7,641 nucleotides of DNA from an uncultured Candidatus Altimarinota bacterium (GCA_938015605.1 CALLPO010000164.1:1-7641); one strand, 5' to 3'. Shown: positions 1-7,137, counted from the first letter of the stretch. Notes: generated from the sequence alone by a model not told the origin. Program-made: numbers and translations.

Positions 1-29
1 GTCTCTATCTTATCCTCTTTACCAGACAT
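1..29 (-). CDS. Possible 5' end of an unidentified gene (cut by window edge)
   Basis: An ATG on the minus strand opens a frame reading MSGKEDKIE before the window ends. Only nine codons are visible, so no function can be proposed. It lies about 30 bp downstream of a good sigma-70-like promoter (61-88), which is the main reason to list it. It would be the next gene after the prepilin/adhesin gene on the same strand. A chance ATG is the alternative. Confidence 0.35.
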
Positions 30-60
30 AAAATGTAGTGTTATCAAATATAACCCGTGC

Positions 61-88
61 ACTATACAAAGAACTCTCTCTTATGCAA
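61..88 (-). promoter_or_regulatory. Sigma-70-type promoter for the left-edge gene
   Basis: On the minus strand a -35 box TTGCAT (83-88) and a -10 box TATAGT (61-66) are separated by exactly 16 bp. The -10 box is 31 bp upstream of the candidate ATG at 29. Both boxes match the consensus well even against the AT-rich background. The promoter sits between the adhesin gene's stop and the left-edge frame, which suggests the two are separately transcribed. Confidence 0.5.
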
Positions 89-148
89 ATCTTTTTTTGA
101 GTTTTTTATTTTTCACATAAAAGATCTAAATTAAATTATCAAAAGAAA

Positions 149-2158
149 TTATTGAGAACATGTAAATGATGGTTTATTTGTTTCTAGTAATGGACTTCAA
201 TTTGAGAATAAAGTACAAGATCAAACCGCACCTACTGACCAACTATTTAATGACTGGTTAAATGATGATGCATTTCTAAATGTTGAAACCATTTGTGTTA
301 CATTACTTGTATTCCAAGAATTAAGTGGCTGATTAAAAGAAGATGCTCCATAAAATGTGCTATACATATCAGAAACAATACTTGTGTCCCAACTACTAAT
401 ATTTCAATTAAAGTTTGTAGCTCCTGAAAACATCTCATACATACTTATAAATTTACTTGTGTCCCAAGAATTTAATGATTGATTAAATTCTGAAGCTCAA
501 CTAAACATGTATCAGACAGTTCTAACATTAGATGTGTCCCATGAATTTATAGCTTGATTAAAAGAAGATGCATTCATAAACATTTCGGTCATAGTTGTAA
601 CACTACTTGTGTCCCATAAATTCAAAGGCTGATTAAAAGAAGATGCTCCACTAAACATTTGAGACATATTAGTAACACTACTTAAAGTCCAAGAATTTAA
701 TGGTTGATTAAATGATGTTGCTCATCGAAACATCAAATCTGTATATTGAACTCCACTCATATTCCAAGAGTCAATTGACTGATTAAAAGATGTTGCATCC
801 ATAAACATATTTCTTGATTGAGTTAAACTTTGAGTATCCCAAGAATCTAATGGTTGATTAAAAGAATTTGCTCACCAAAACATACCTGTAAAGTATCTTA
901 CCTCACTTACATTCCAACTATTTAAAGGTTTATTAAATCATGTAGCTCAACGAAACATTGATCACATATGAGTAACTCAGCTTGTGTCCCATGTAGATAT
1001 ATCTTCATTGAAACTAGAATTATTATAAAATAACGCTGACATATCTGTAACTAAACTTGTACAAAGATTAGTTCATGTTCAATCTGGATCAATTAGTGCT
1101 AAATTACTAATATTTTTAATTCCATTTGTACCTGTTCAATTTTCAACTACTGTATAAGTCACACCTTCTTCAATAAAAGTTGCTCAAGGGCTTCTACCAT
1201 CACAAGTAATAGCTACAAAAAATGGATTCTGACTGTTAATAGCAGTAATGTCAAAATTTCTATCAACTGTATTTTTAATAAGAATCTGAGCTAAAAACTG
1301 TGTTCACTCTATATTATTTGTTGTATCAACATCTAGTATTTCTTTAATCTCGGATATATTGGAAATAACTGTTCCAGAATAAGCTTCTTGAAGATTAGAT
1401 AAAAAGAGTATTTGTTCAGATTCTTCATCCTTTAAATCATCAAAACTTCATTCAAAAACTACCACTTCATCTTCATTAATAAAATCACGCTCTAATAATG
1501 TTGATGAACCATTATCCGTATTATTATAACTTGATGGGAGGTTTTCATATCACTTCTTTACTAAAAGATTATTAGTTGTGATATAGCTAATTGTTGGAGT
1601 TCATAGGTCTGTACTAATAATACTTGGAAGAGCAAAGATATAATCAAGTCCTCCACTTGATGCTTTGGCTATTTTTCCATTATATGTACCATTAATATAC
1701 GCTCTATAACTTGTTGCAGCATATGTAGTGTTAAGTATTGATGGTCATCAATATACTAAATCATCTCATTCCATAATAGCTCATAGCTCAAATTCTCAAC
1801 CATTAGCTGTAACAGAAAAAGTATATTCATCTTGAGTGAGTGGGTCTAGAGGGACTTTATCTAATCTTTTAGTTTTTCTTTTAGCTGCATTTCAGAATAC
1901 CCCTTGATTCCGAACTATAACACTTCATGAGTATGTGATATCTATACCATTGTCTGGTGTAATATATTGTCATTGTTCTATTCTTGCATATTCAATTGCG
2001 GTTTTTATACTATTTAGATCATAGACTCTTACTGAATCTCTTGCATTTACAGTATAACCTTGAAAGGCTAATATTGATATAGTTCAAAGTATAGCAAGTA
2101 TTGTTATTACTACTATTAACTCTACTATTGTAATTGCTGCTTTATTAATTTTTTTCAT
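149..2158 (-). CDS. Prepilin-type protein with BspA-like (DUF285) repeats, probable surface adhesin
   Basis: I read 669 residues without TAA/TAG when UGA is Gly (28 in-frame UGA codons). Residues 1-35 form a class III prepilin signal: MKKINKAA, then ITIVELIVVITILAILGT, with Glu at +5 of the mature protein and a hydrophobic helix. Ala stands at -1 where Gly is usual. Residues about 40-150 resemble CPR pseudopilins (NQGVFG, PLDPLTQDEYTFSVT). Residues about 150-380 are a Ser/Thr/Asn-rich linker of unknown fold. Residues 382 to about 656 carry eleven 25-residue repeats (SFNQPLNSWDTS...MFxGA), with Trp at repeat position 9 in all eleven. The tail has two Cys (SCTLF, FTCSQ). The start follows GGGGG by 3 nt. 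The likely role is a pilus-associated or membrane-anchored adhesin exported by the type IV pilus machinery; this is inferred from domains only. It contains the window's only CGA (residue 478) and CGG (residue 83) codons. Confidence 0.85.
191..1015 (-). repeat. Eleven tandem 75-bp units encoding 25-residue DUF285 repeats
   Basis: Units begin at 1015 and every 75 bp down to 265, with no insertions or deletions between units. Each encodes [S/G/E/N]FN, usually QPLNSW, then DTS, a variable stretch and MFxGA. The eleventh unit is degenerate and serves as a cap. DNA identity between units is modest while the protein pattern is tight, so this is an old, selected protein repeat and not a recent slippage array. 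DUF285 repeats are known from surface proteins of mycoplasmas and many other bacteria. Confidence 0.9.
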
Positions 2159-2419
2159 AATCCCCCATTTATAAAAAAATATTTTTCATAACTATCTTAA
2201 TACTTTTCCCCAAAAAGAAAAGAAAAAACAAAGAATCTCTTCTTTACTTTTAGTGGTTGTATTTTATAAATATGTCTTTTATTTTTAAATAAATATATTC
2301 TAATACACGCTTATCATTTTCAGGAATCAAAAGTAAATATATTATAGAATTTTACTTGCTTTTTCTCTGTTTTGCTCTACTATACATCCCATAATATAGA
2401 TATACACTAAGCAATAAAT
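2159..2419. other. Divergent intergenic region between adhesin gene and pheS
   Basis: These 261 bp are very AT-rich and have no open frame that looks coding. A candidate pheS promoter lies at 2356-2383. On the minus strand a weak candidate for the adhesin gene is TTGATT near 2330 with TGTATT 17 bp downstream, more than 140 bp before the start codon. The GGGGG run at 2161-2166 acts as the only SD-like site I can see in the window. No riboswitch or T-box could be recognised. Confidence 0.45.
2356..2383 (+). promoter_or_regulatory. Candidate pheS promoter
   Basis: The -35-like TTGCTT (2356-2361) and -10-like TACTAT (2378-2383) are 16 bp apart. A second possible -10, TAATAT, lies at about 2392. 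The start codon at 2420 follows 36 bp after the first -10, leaving a short leader with no visible SD sequence. The AT-rich background makes chance matches likely. Confidence 0.35.
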
Positions 2420-3487
2420 ATGCAAGAAAAATTAGATAATCTAAAAATATCTTTTCTAGAAGCTTTAAATGAAGTGGAGAATAGAGAACAAATAGCTGAA
2501 TTACAAAATAACTTTTTAGGTAAAAAGGGTGAATTAAAAGCAATTTTAGCTGGTCTCAAAGACTTAAGTATTGAAGAGAAAAAAGAGTTTGGGCAGAGTT
2601 CAAATACTCTGAAAAACTCTATGCTTGAAAACTTAGAAAAAAAAGCAGTAGAGATAGAAAAAAAGGCTTTTGCTGAACTTGGGGATAAGGAAAGCATCGA
2701 TGTAAGTCTTGAATTCCCCTCAACAAATAAAGGTCATATGCACCCAATTTCAATTACTTCAAAATTATTAGAAGATATATTTATCTCTCTTGGTTTTAAA
2801 ATTGAAGATGGTCCACAAGCAGAAACAGAAGAATTTAATTTTGATAAACTCAATATTCCTGATAATCATCCAGCAAGAGATGTTTGGGATACATTCTGGG
2901 TAGATGATGAGATAAACCAAGATAAAAAGTCTTGAGATAAGTATCTTCTTAGAACACATACTTCTCCTGTTCAAGTAAGAACAATGTTAAAATGAGAAGT
3001 CCCAATTAAAATTATTGTTCCTGGAAGAGTATTTAGATATGAACAGGAGGATGCAAGACATACTTGTAACTTCTATCAATTAGAATGATTAGTAGTATGA
3101 GAATGAATTAATTTTTGAAATCTCAAATGGACGCTAGAAACAGTTATGCAAAAACTCCTCTGAGATCAAACTCAATTGAGATTTAGACCATCTATATTCC
3201 CATTTACAGAACCAAGTGCTGAAATAGATGTAAGTTGCCAAATATGTAAGTGAACTTGAGAAGTTAAAACTTGAAAATGTAGAATGTGCTCTGGTACTGG
3301 TTGGGTTGAACTCCTAGGAGCTGGAATGGTTCATCCAAAAGTATTGAAAGATGCATGAGTGGATCCAGAAAAATACTCATGATTTGCCTTTGGAATGTGA
3401 ATAGATAGAATTGCTTCTCAAAGATTCTGAGTAAGTTCAAGTAGAATGTTCTATCAGAGTAAACTCAAATTAAATGAACAGTTTTAA
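2420..3487 (+). CDS. pheS: Phenylalanine--tRNA ligase alpha subunit
   Basis: Catalytic alpha subunit of the class II, cytoplasmic (alpha-beta)2 enzyme that charges tRNA-Phe. With UGA as Gly it is 355 residues, close to family length. The N-terminal part (about 1-95) is the predicted coiled-coil tRNA-binding arm. Then come motif 1 (GPQAETEEFNFDKLNIP), TSPVQVRTM at 181, motif 2 GRVFRYEQEDARHT at 202 followed by YQLEGLVVGEG, and motif 3 FAFGMGIDRIA at 322. Two CxxC pairs (C273/C276 and C287/C290) match the zinc-knuckle-like insert seen in some bacterial PheS. Fourteen in-frame UGA codons all lie from residue 172 on; the standard code would stop after 171 residues. The region after motif 3 is atypical (FGVSSSRMF where GIDDIRLF is usual). 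pheT does not follow; a terminator does. Confidence 0.95.
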
Positions 3488-3520
3488 AAAAAACAACTCC
3501 ATACTTAGGAGTTGTTTTTT
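3488..3520. terminator. Bidirectional intrinsic terminator after pheS
   Basis: A perfect 13-bp inverted repeat with a 7-nt loop (3501-3507): six A, then ACAACTCC-type arm at 3488-3500, mirrored by GGAGTTG and six T at 3508-3520. The A-tract and T-tract flank the core stem, so it can end transcription from pheS (plus) and from the convergent gene at 3535-4023 (minus). It begins immediately after the pheS stop codon. Confidence 0.9.
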
Positions 3521-3534
3521 TTAAGTAGTACTTG

Positions 3535-4023
3535 TTAGAGAATACTAAAAACATTACCACTAGAATTATCAGTAACACTATCAGTAACATTATTGCCCCC
3601 TTCAGAAGGTCAATTAATAATACATGATTGGAAACTATCAAGTGCACTCATTTGTAACATTCAGCCATTGAATTCAAAAATTTTATCTTGAAAATGCTTA
3701 ATTATATAAGATGAAATATCATTACAACTTCATAGGTCTTTTGGACTGTGATTTGTTATTTCTTCAAGAAGTTCAGAAGCATAAATATTTCTAAAATAAT
3801 CATCTCATGCTTCATTAAGAAGAACATGATATGAACCATTTTTAAGATCTTTTACATCAAAGAATTTTTCAAAATCTAAACTTACTCTACTATTAGACGC
3901 TTTCAGTCAAAATGAAAGATAGACTTTATCTAAAAAAATAGTGTAATCCTCATGTGTTTCAAAAACATCTTGTATAGACATCTGGTATTCAGAAAGTAAA
4001 CTATTTCAAGTAATATTTGCCAT
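3535..4023 (-). CDS. Hypothetical protein, 162 residues
   Basis: I do not recognise a family. The frame reads MANITGNSLLSEYQMS to a TAA, with six in-frame UGA codons taken as Gly (6 of its 11 glycines). It has no signal peptide or membrane helix and looks soluble and acidic (runs such as SELLEEI, FETHEDY, NEAGDDYF). The last 30 residues are polar and low in complexity (EGGNNVTDSVTDNSSGN) and probably disordered. It has its own strong promoter (4055-4082) with an AT-rich palindrome over the -10, and it shares a terminator with pheS. A complete promoter-to-terminator unit, and UGA usage like its neighbours, support a real gene. The short length and lack of homology I can recall leave its role open. 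Confidence 0.75.
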
Positions 4024-4038
4024 ATAAATATAGTAAAG

Positions 4039-4056
4039 TTAATTAATTTTAATTAA
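4039..4056. repeat. Perfect palindrome TTAATTAA-TT-TTAATTAA
   Basis: An 8-bp inverted repeat with a 2-bp centre overlaps the downstream end of the -10 box of the 3535-4023 gene's promoter and covers its expected transcription start. This is where a repressor operator would sit. It is all A/T, so chance is a serious alternative. Confidence 0.4.
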
Positions 4057-4082
4057 TATAAACTAAAAAAATAATAAGTCAA
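4055..4082 (-). promoter_or_regulatory. Strong sigma-70-type promoter for the 162-residue hypothetical gene
   Basis: On the minus strand the -35 box TTGACT (4077-4082) and -10 box TATATT (4055-4060) are separated by 16 bp, differing from the consensus by one base each. The start codon at 4023 is 31 bp downstream. This is among the best promoter matches in the window. Confidence 0.65.
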
Positions 4083-4168
4083 TATATTAAAGTTCTACTT
4101 AGTAAAGTAAAACTTGTAATATTATACCTTTAAATTAGAATAGAGGTCTTATTTAATCTCTATAAAAC

Positions 4169-5275
4169 ATGTTTCAGAAAAAAACAACACCTCCAAGTAA
4201 TTTACCAATCATTATAATTGCTGCATTTTTTGTATTCTATATTCTCTATATAGGTGCATCATTTATTATACCATTTATAATTGCACTTCTATTTTCTTTT
4301 GCCATAATTTGAGCAAGTCACTTTTATCAACAATTTAAAATACCTCCTTTTATATCAATGCTTCTATCTCTTGGAACATACTGATTGGTGTTTTGGTTAT
4401 TTTGAGAACTTATCAATTCCAATATACAAGATGTTGTTGAGAAATTACCCGATTATCAAGAAAAAATTAGTGTCATCATTAAGTCATTCTTTGAATCAAC
4501 AGGTATATCAGAGCCTGAGAGTCTTTCACAAATATTAGAAACAATTAATCTTTCAGAAATATTTACACTGGTTTTCTCAGCTATTACTTCAATATTCTCA
4601 AATGCTTGAATTATTTTCTTCTATACGTTGTTTATACTTCTCGAATATAGGTACTTTGCAGATAAATTAGGACTTGTAATTTTAGACGAAACAAAAAGAA
4701 AAACAGTATTAGAAACTATTAATAAAATTAAAAAAGATACCAAAGCATATTTTATCATTAAAACTATTGTAAGTTTTATAACAGCTTCTCTTAGTTATAT
4801 CGTTATGCTTATTCTTGGTTTAGATTTTGCTATATTCTGGGCATTTATAATTTTTGTATTAAATTTTATACCAAATATTGGTTCAATCATTGCACTGTTA
4901 TTCCCAATAAGCATTTCACTTATACAATATGATAGCTTTTATCCATTTGTATTTATCTCTGCAGGTCTTATATGAATCCAAGTTCTTATGTGAAATGTAA
5001 TAGAACCAAAGTTTATGTGAAATAGACTTAATCTTAGTCCACTGGCAATTATTATATCACTATCATTTTGGTGAGCCTTGTGGTGAGTTGTCTGAATGCT
5101 TTTATCAGTTCCTATCATGGTAATTATTAATATAATCCTTGCAAAAATTGAAGCAACTAGGCCGATAGCTATACTCCTCTCAGAAAAGTGAGAACTCCAA
5201 ATAGAAACATCAGAAGAAATTACACAGACAAGGAAAGAATTTATTAAAAAAATAATCCAAAAAATTAATAAATAA
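4169..5275 (+). CDS. AI-2E family transporter (PerM/UPF0118-type membrane protein)
   Basis: 368 residues with UGA as Gly (11 in-frame UGA), the normal family length. Two hydrophobic helices lie near 12-50 and one near 62-80. A soluble segment follows (about 82-130), then a helix near 135-160, and five or more further helices after 190. Diagnostic family motifs are present: NFIPNIGSIIA at 232 and EPKFMGNRLNLSP at 279, followed by SFWGALWGVVGMLLSVPI, where several of the glycines are UGA. A charged tail ends the protein. The family includes TqsA (autoinducer-2 export) and PerM-like proteins with varied or unknown substrates, some acting in Na+/H+ exchange, so the substrate here cannot be assigned. 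No SD sequence is visible before the ATG, and the gene looks monocistronic. A standard-code annotation would start late (near 4628) or split the gene. Confidence 0.93.
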
Positions 5276-5305
5276 AAAAAGTGATTCAAATGAATCACTT
5301 TTTTT
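5274..5305. terminator. Bidirectional intrinsic terminator
   Basis: Stem GTGATTCA (5281-5288) and TGAATCAC (5291-5298), with seven A before it (5274-5280) and seven T after it (5299-5305). It overlaps the stop codon of the AI-2E family gene and ends 2 bp before the stop codon of the minus-strand gene at 5308, so one element serves both converging transcripts. Confidence 0.9.
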
Positions 5306-5307
5306 AT

Positions 5308-5751
5308 TTATAAATCTGAGAAGTCAGCAGGAAAATCATCTAGATTTTGTTCTGTAGAACTATTTCACTTAAATGTTGCTCAGCTTGTTCAAAATATATT
5401 ATTTCACATTTCTTCGATTTTAGAAAAAATTCTTGAAGGTTCAGCATATTGTTTAACATCAAGTCAAAGCAATCATCCTAAAAGTGGAAAAACAAATATT
5501 GCAACAACAGTTATTATGATACCAATAATAGCATATCTTATTGTATTAATTGCTGGTTTAATCTTATCATCTTTTCATCCAGAAAGTATAAGAAGAAGTC
5601 CTCACCAGAGAATAAATAGAATAGATAGAATACCTGCTACCAATACAAAAATTGAAATTATTGTGAGAATAAAATCACCTGGTTCCATATTTGGACCAAA
5701 TATAGGACTAACTTCTCCAGCATCAATAGCAGCATTTACAGTATTATACAT
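5308..5751 (-). CDS. Small pilin-like membrane protein (VirB2/TrbC or Mbov_0395-type)
   Basis: 147 residues with UGA as Gly (8 of 16 glycines). It has two hydrophobic helices: about 28-57, ending in the motif FILWGGLLLILSGGKDD, and about 72-96 (RYAIIGIIITVVAIFVFPLL). A W-G-G, S-G-G, charged loop between two helices is the layout of VirB2/TrbC conjugative pilins and the related small 'pilin' proteins common in CPR genomes. No secretion genes are nearby, so the role is inferred from topology only. The C-terminal 50 residues are polar with many Gly/Ser/Asn. The start is fixed by an in-frame TAG four codons upstream. It begins 4 bp after the khpA stop and is probably co-transcribed with it. A generic two-helix membrane protein is the alternative. 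Confidence 0.75.
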
Positions 5752-5755
5752 AATT

Positions 5756-5998
5756 TTAGTCTAAGATTTTTAAATTAATTTTTTTTCAAAGTTTAACTCC
5801 AAGAAGCCTAAGTATAGATCTAAGAGAGTTAACAGTATTTCAAGCCTTTCAGATTATTGTTCACATATCTTCTTTAGCCACAGTAAGAGTAAGAAGAACT
5901 CATAGTTCATCCTCAATCCTTTCTATCTTTACAAGCTCTTTTTCAGAAACTAATTCTTTAACTACAAACTCCAAAAATTCAACTTCTTTGTACTGCAT
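5756..5998 (-). CDS. khpA: KH domain RNA-binding protein KhpA
   Basis: 80 residues, the usual size of this single-domain type II KH protein (YlqC/KhpA), which binds RNA, usually with KhpB. The core is conserved: VAKEDMGTIIGKAGNTVNSL, then RSILRLLGVKLGKKINLKILD-type ending. The RNA-gripping GxxG loop is G50-K-A-G53, and both glycines are UGA codons, as are G33, G46 and G71; only one of six Gly is GGN. In many bacteria khpA follows rpsP in the rpsP-khpA-rimM-trmD-rplS cluster. Here it also follows rpsP, but a terminator and a candidate own promoter separate them, and rimM/trmD do not follow. The standard code would break it five times, so it is easily missed. Confidence 0.93.
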
Positions 5999-6027
5999 AA
6001 AGGCTAATTTAGTTTATAATCATTTTT

Positions 6028-6055
6028 AGTATACATAAAAAAATAAAACCTTCAA
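6028..6055 (-). promoter_or_regulatory. Candidate khpA promoter overlapping the rpsP terminator
   Basis: On the minus strand TTGAAG (6050-6055) and TATACT (6028-6033) are 16 bp apart. The -35 box lies in the 3' arm of the rpsP terminator and the spacer is the terminator's T-tract. The khpA ATG at 5998 is 29 bp downstream of the -10. The -10 box matches the consensus at five of six positions. Confidence 0.5.
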
Positions 6056-6081
6056 ACTATTCTTTATAATAATTGAAGGTT
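6037..6081 (-). terminator. Intrinsic terminator after rpsP
   Basis: Reading the minus strand, AACCTTCAA (6073-6081) pairs with TTGAAGGTT (6047-6055) over a 17-nt AT-rich loop, followed by TTATTTTTTT-type sequence to 6037. It starts 18 bp after the rpsP stop codon. It should end the ribosomal transcript, at least in part, before khpA. Confidence 0.75.
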
Positions 6082-6098
6082 GTATTGAAAATGAAAAA

Positions 6099-6350
6099 TT
6101 ATTTTACTGCAGGAAGAGTAATATCATTAGCTTTCATTAGTTTTTCAACTCTTGGAGAGAATTGAACTCCATTAGATACAAATTTAGAAATTTTTTCTAA
6201 ATCTTTTAGTTTGAATTCTTTAGTAAAAGGATTGTAAAAACCAAGTACTTCTTTGTAACCATGTTTAGACGCTCTTGTGTGGTCTGTTAAAACTACTCTG
6301 AAGAATGCCATATTTCTTTTCCCTGCTCTTGCTAATCTGATTTTTAACAT
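6099..6350 (-). CDS. rpsP: 30S ribosomal protein bS16
   Basis: 83 residues, normal for bS16, an assembly protein of the small-subunit body. The N-terminal signature MLKIRLARAGKRNMAFFRVV, followed by DHTRASKHGYKEVLGFYNP, is diagnostic. It is the only protein gene in the window with no in-frame UGA: all four glycines are GGN. It lies 50 bp after the tRNA-Leu gene, with no visible SD sequence before the ATG, and ends in its own terminator ahead of khpA. Co-transcription with the upstream tRNA is possible because no clear promoter lies between. Confidence 0.98.
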   Translation of the reverse strand: MLKIRLARAGKRNMAFFRVVLTDHTRASKHGYKEVLGFYNPFTKEFKLKDLEKISKFVSNGVQFSPRVEKLMKANDITLPAVK

Positions 6351-6400
6351 ATTCGTGTTTTATTAGTAATTTTTTTAATTATTTTGTTGTTTATTTGAAA

Positions 6401-6487
6401 TGGTGCCCGGAGCGGGAATCGAACCCGCACTTCCAGAGGAAACAAGATTTTAAGTCTTGCGTGTCTACCAATTCCACCATCCGGGCA
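6401..6487 (-). tRNA. tRNA-Leu (anticodon UAA)
   Basis: 87 nt including an encoded 3' CCA. The acceptor stem is TGCCCGG with CCGGGCA, a perfect 7 bp. The anticodon stem CAAGA/TCTTG encloses the loop CTTAAAA, giving anticodon UAA. The T-arm is GCGGG-TTCGATT-CCCGC. The extended variable arm (around TTTCCTCTGGAAG) marks a class II tRNA. UAA reads UUA, the most common Leu codon type in this AT-rich DNA, along with UUG by wobble. It sits between rpmB and rpsP on the same strand. Confidence 0.97.
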
Positions 6488-6495
6488 AACCTTTG

Positions 6496-6518
6496 TCTTT
6501 CCTTAAGAAAAGGAAAGA
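6496..6518 (-). repeat. 9-bp hairpin between rpmB and tRNA-Leu
   Basis: TCTTTCCTT (6496-6504) and AAGGAAAGA (6510-6518) form a perfect 9-bp stem with a 5-nt loop. It stands 8 bp before the 5' end of the tRNA. No T-tract follows in the direction of transcription, so it is more likely a processing or stability element in an rpmB-tRNA transcript than a terminator. Confidence 0.55.
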
Positions 6519-6538
6519 TGCCTTGAGGCTTGGTAGGA

Positions 6539-6736
6539 CTAAACTAATCCATGTTTTCTTAAAGTTCTAAGACCTTTAGCTGAAACTCTAATTTTAAAAA
6601 CTAGACCAGTTTCTGGATCTTTGATTTTTTTGTAGAAAAGATTTGGATAAAATTTTCTTTTTGTAGCTCTAAGAGAGTGACTTCTATTATTTCATGTAGA
6701 AGTTTTCTTCCCAGTAACTTGACATACTCTAGACAT
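6539..6736 (-). CDS. rpmB: 50S ribosomal protein bL28
   Basis: 65 residues, normal for bL28 of the large subunit. It begins MSRVCQVTGKKTSTGNNRSH and continues SLRATKRKFYPNLF; the ending VSAKGLRTLRKHGLV is also typical. The glycine in 'KTSTGNNRSH', conserved in the family, is the only in-frame UGA; the other four Gly are GGN. It is the only gene in the window ending in TAG. Because the UGA is at codon 15 and the frame is short, a standard-code search would miss the start. It lies 50 bp after rpsJ and precedes tRNA-Leu. No SD sequence is visible. Confidence 0.95.
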
Positions 6737-6762
6737 TGTAAGTTATTTTAATTTCTAAATGT

Positions 6763-6780
6763 AATACTATAAATAGTATT
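6763..6780. repeat. AT-rich palindrome between rpsJ and rpmB
   Basis: AATACTAT and ATAGTATT with a 2-bp centre form an 8-bp inverted repeat 6 bp after the rpsJ stop. It is perfect but A/T-rich, so its hairpin would be weak. It could be an mRNA 3'-end or processing element, or chance. Confidence 0.35.
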
Positions 6781-6786
6781 TATTAA

Positions 6787-7107
6787 TTATGCTTTGATTT
6801 CAATTCCTACTCAACTTGGTACAATAATATCTTGTAAAGCGCTTAGTGTTTGAGCAGAAGGGTCAAGAATATCAATAATTCTTTTGTGTCTTCTAATTTC
6901 AAATTGTTCTCTAGCATCTTTATTAACAAAAGTTGATCTGTTAACTGTAATTTTTTCTATTTTTGTAGGTAGAGGAATTGGTCCAACTATATTTGCTCCT
7001 GAATCAGTACATACTAGAACAATTTTTTTAATTGATTCGTCTAGTACTTTGTGGTCAAAAGATTTTACTACAATTCTAATTTTCTGTGTATCTTTTTTAG
7101 CTACCAT
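6787..7107 (-). CDS. rpsJ: 30S ribosomal protein uS10
   Basis: 106 residues with one UGA read as Gly; the standard code would drop the last eight residues (after DIIVPS). uS10 is in the small-subunit head and, as NusE, also takes part in transcription antitermination. Signature segments are KIRIVVKSFDHKVLDESIKK, IVGPIPLPTK and REQFEIRRHKRIIDI. The restored ending GVGIEIKA matches the family's usual 'PsGVdVeIk' tail, which directly supports UGA = Gly. It follows tuf, as in the classic str/S10 arrangement, but is followed by rpmB and not rplC. Confidence 0.97.
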
Positions 7108-7137
7108 TGTATATAATTTATTTTAAAAAATTTGATA

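Noticed and set aside
191..1015. A CRISPR-like or satellite DNA repeat
   Set aside because: Units are 75 bp with no separate spacers, diverge at the DNA level, and keep one reading frame and a clear DUF285 protein pattern.
2420..2935. A truncated 171-residue PheS or a pheS pseudogene
   Set aside because: The frame continues through TGA with all PheS motifs to a TAA at 3485-3487; it is intact under code 25.
2352..2974. Minus-strand open frames of 63, 96 and 68 residues overlapping pheS
   Set aside because: They are antisense to pheS or lie in its AT-rich promoter region, with no family signature.
3465..3647. A minus-strand 60-residue hydrophobic frame
   Set aside because: It overlaps the terminator hairpin and the 3' end of the 162-residue gene in another frame; the hydrophobicity comes from AT-rich codons.
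4939..5298. A minus-strand 119-residue open frame
   Set aside because: It is antisense to the most conserved part of the AI-2E family protein and crosses the shared terminator.
5516..5764. A plus-strand 82-residue open frame
   Set aside because: It lies antisense to the pilin-like gene, whose reading fits a known topology; the plus frame has no recognisable family and is a shadow.
6884..7126. A plus-strand 80-residue open frame
   Set aside because: It is antisense to rpsJ, which is unmistakable on the other strand.
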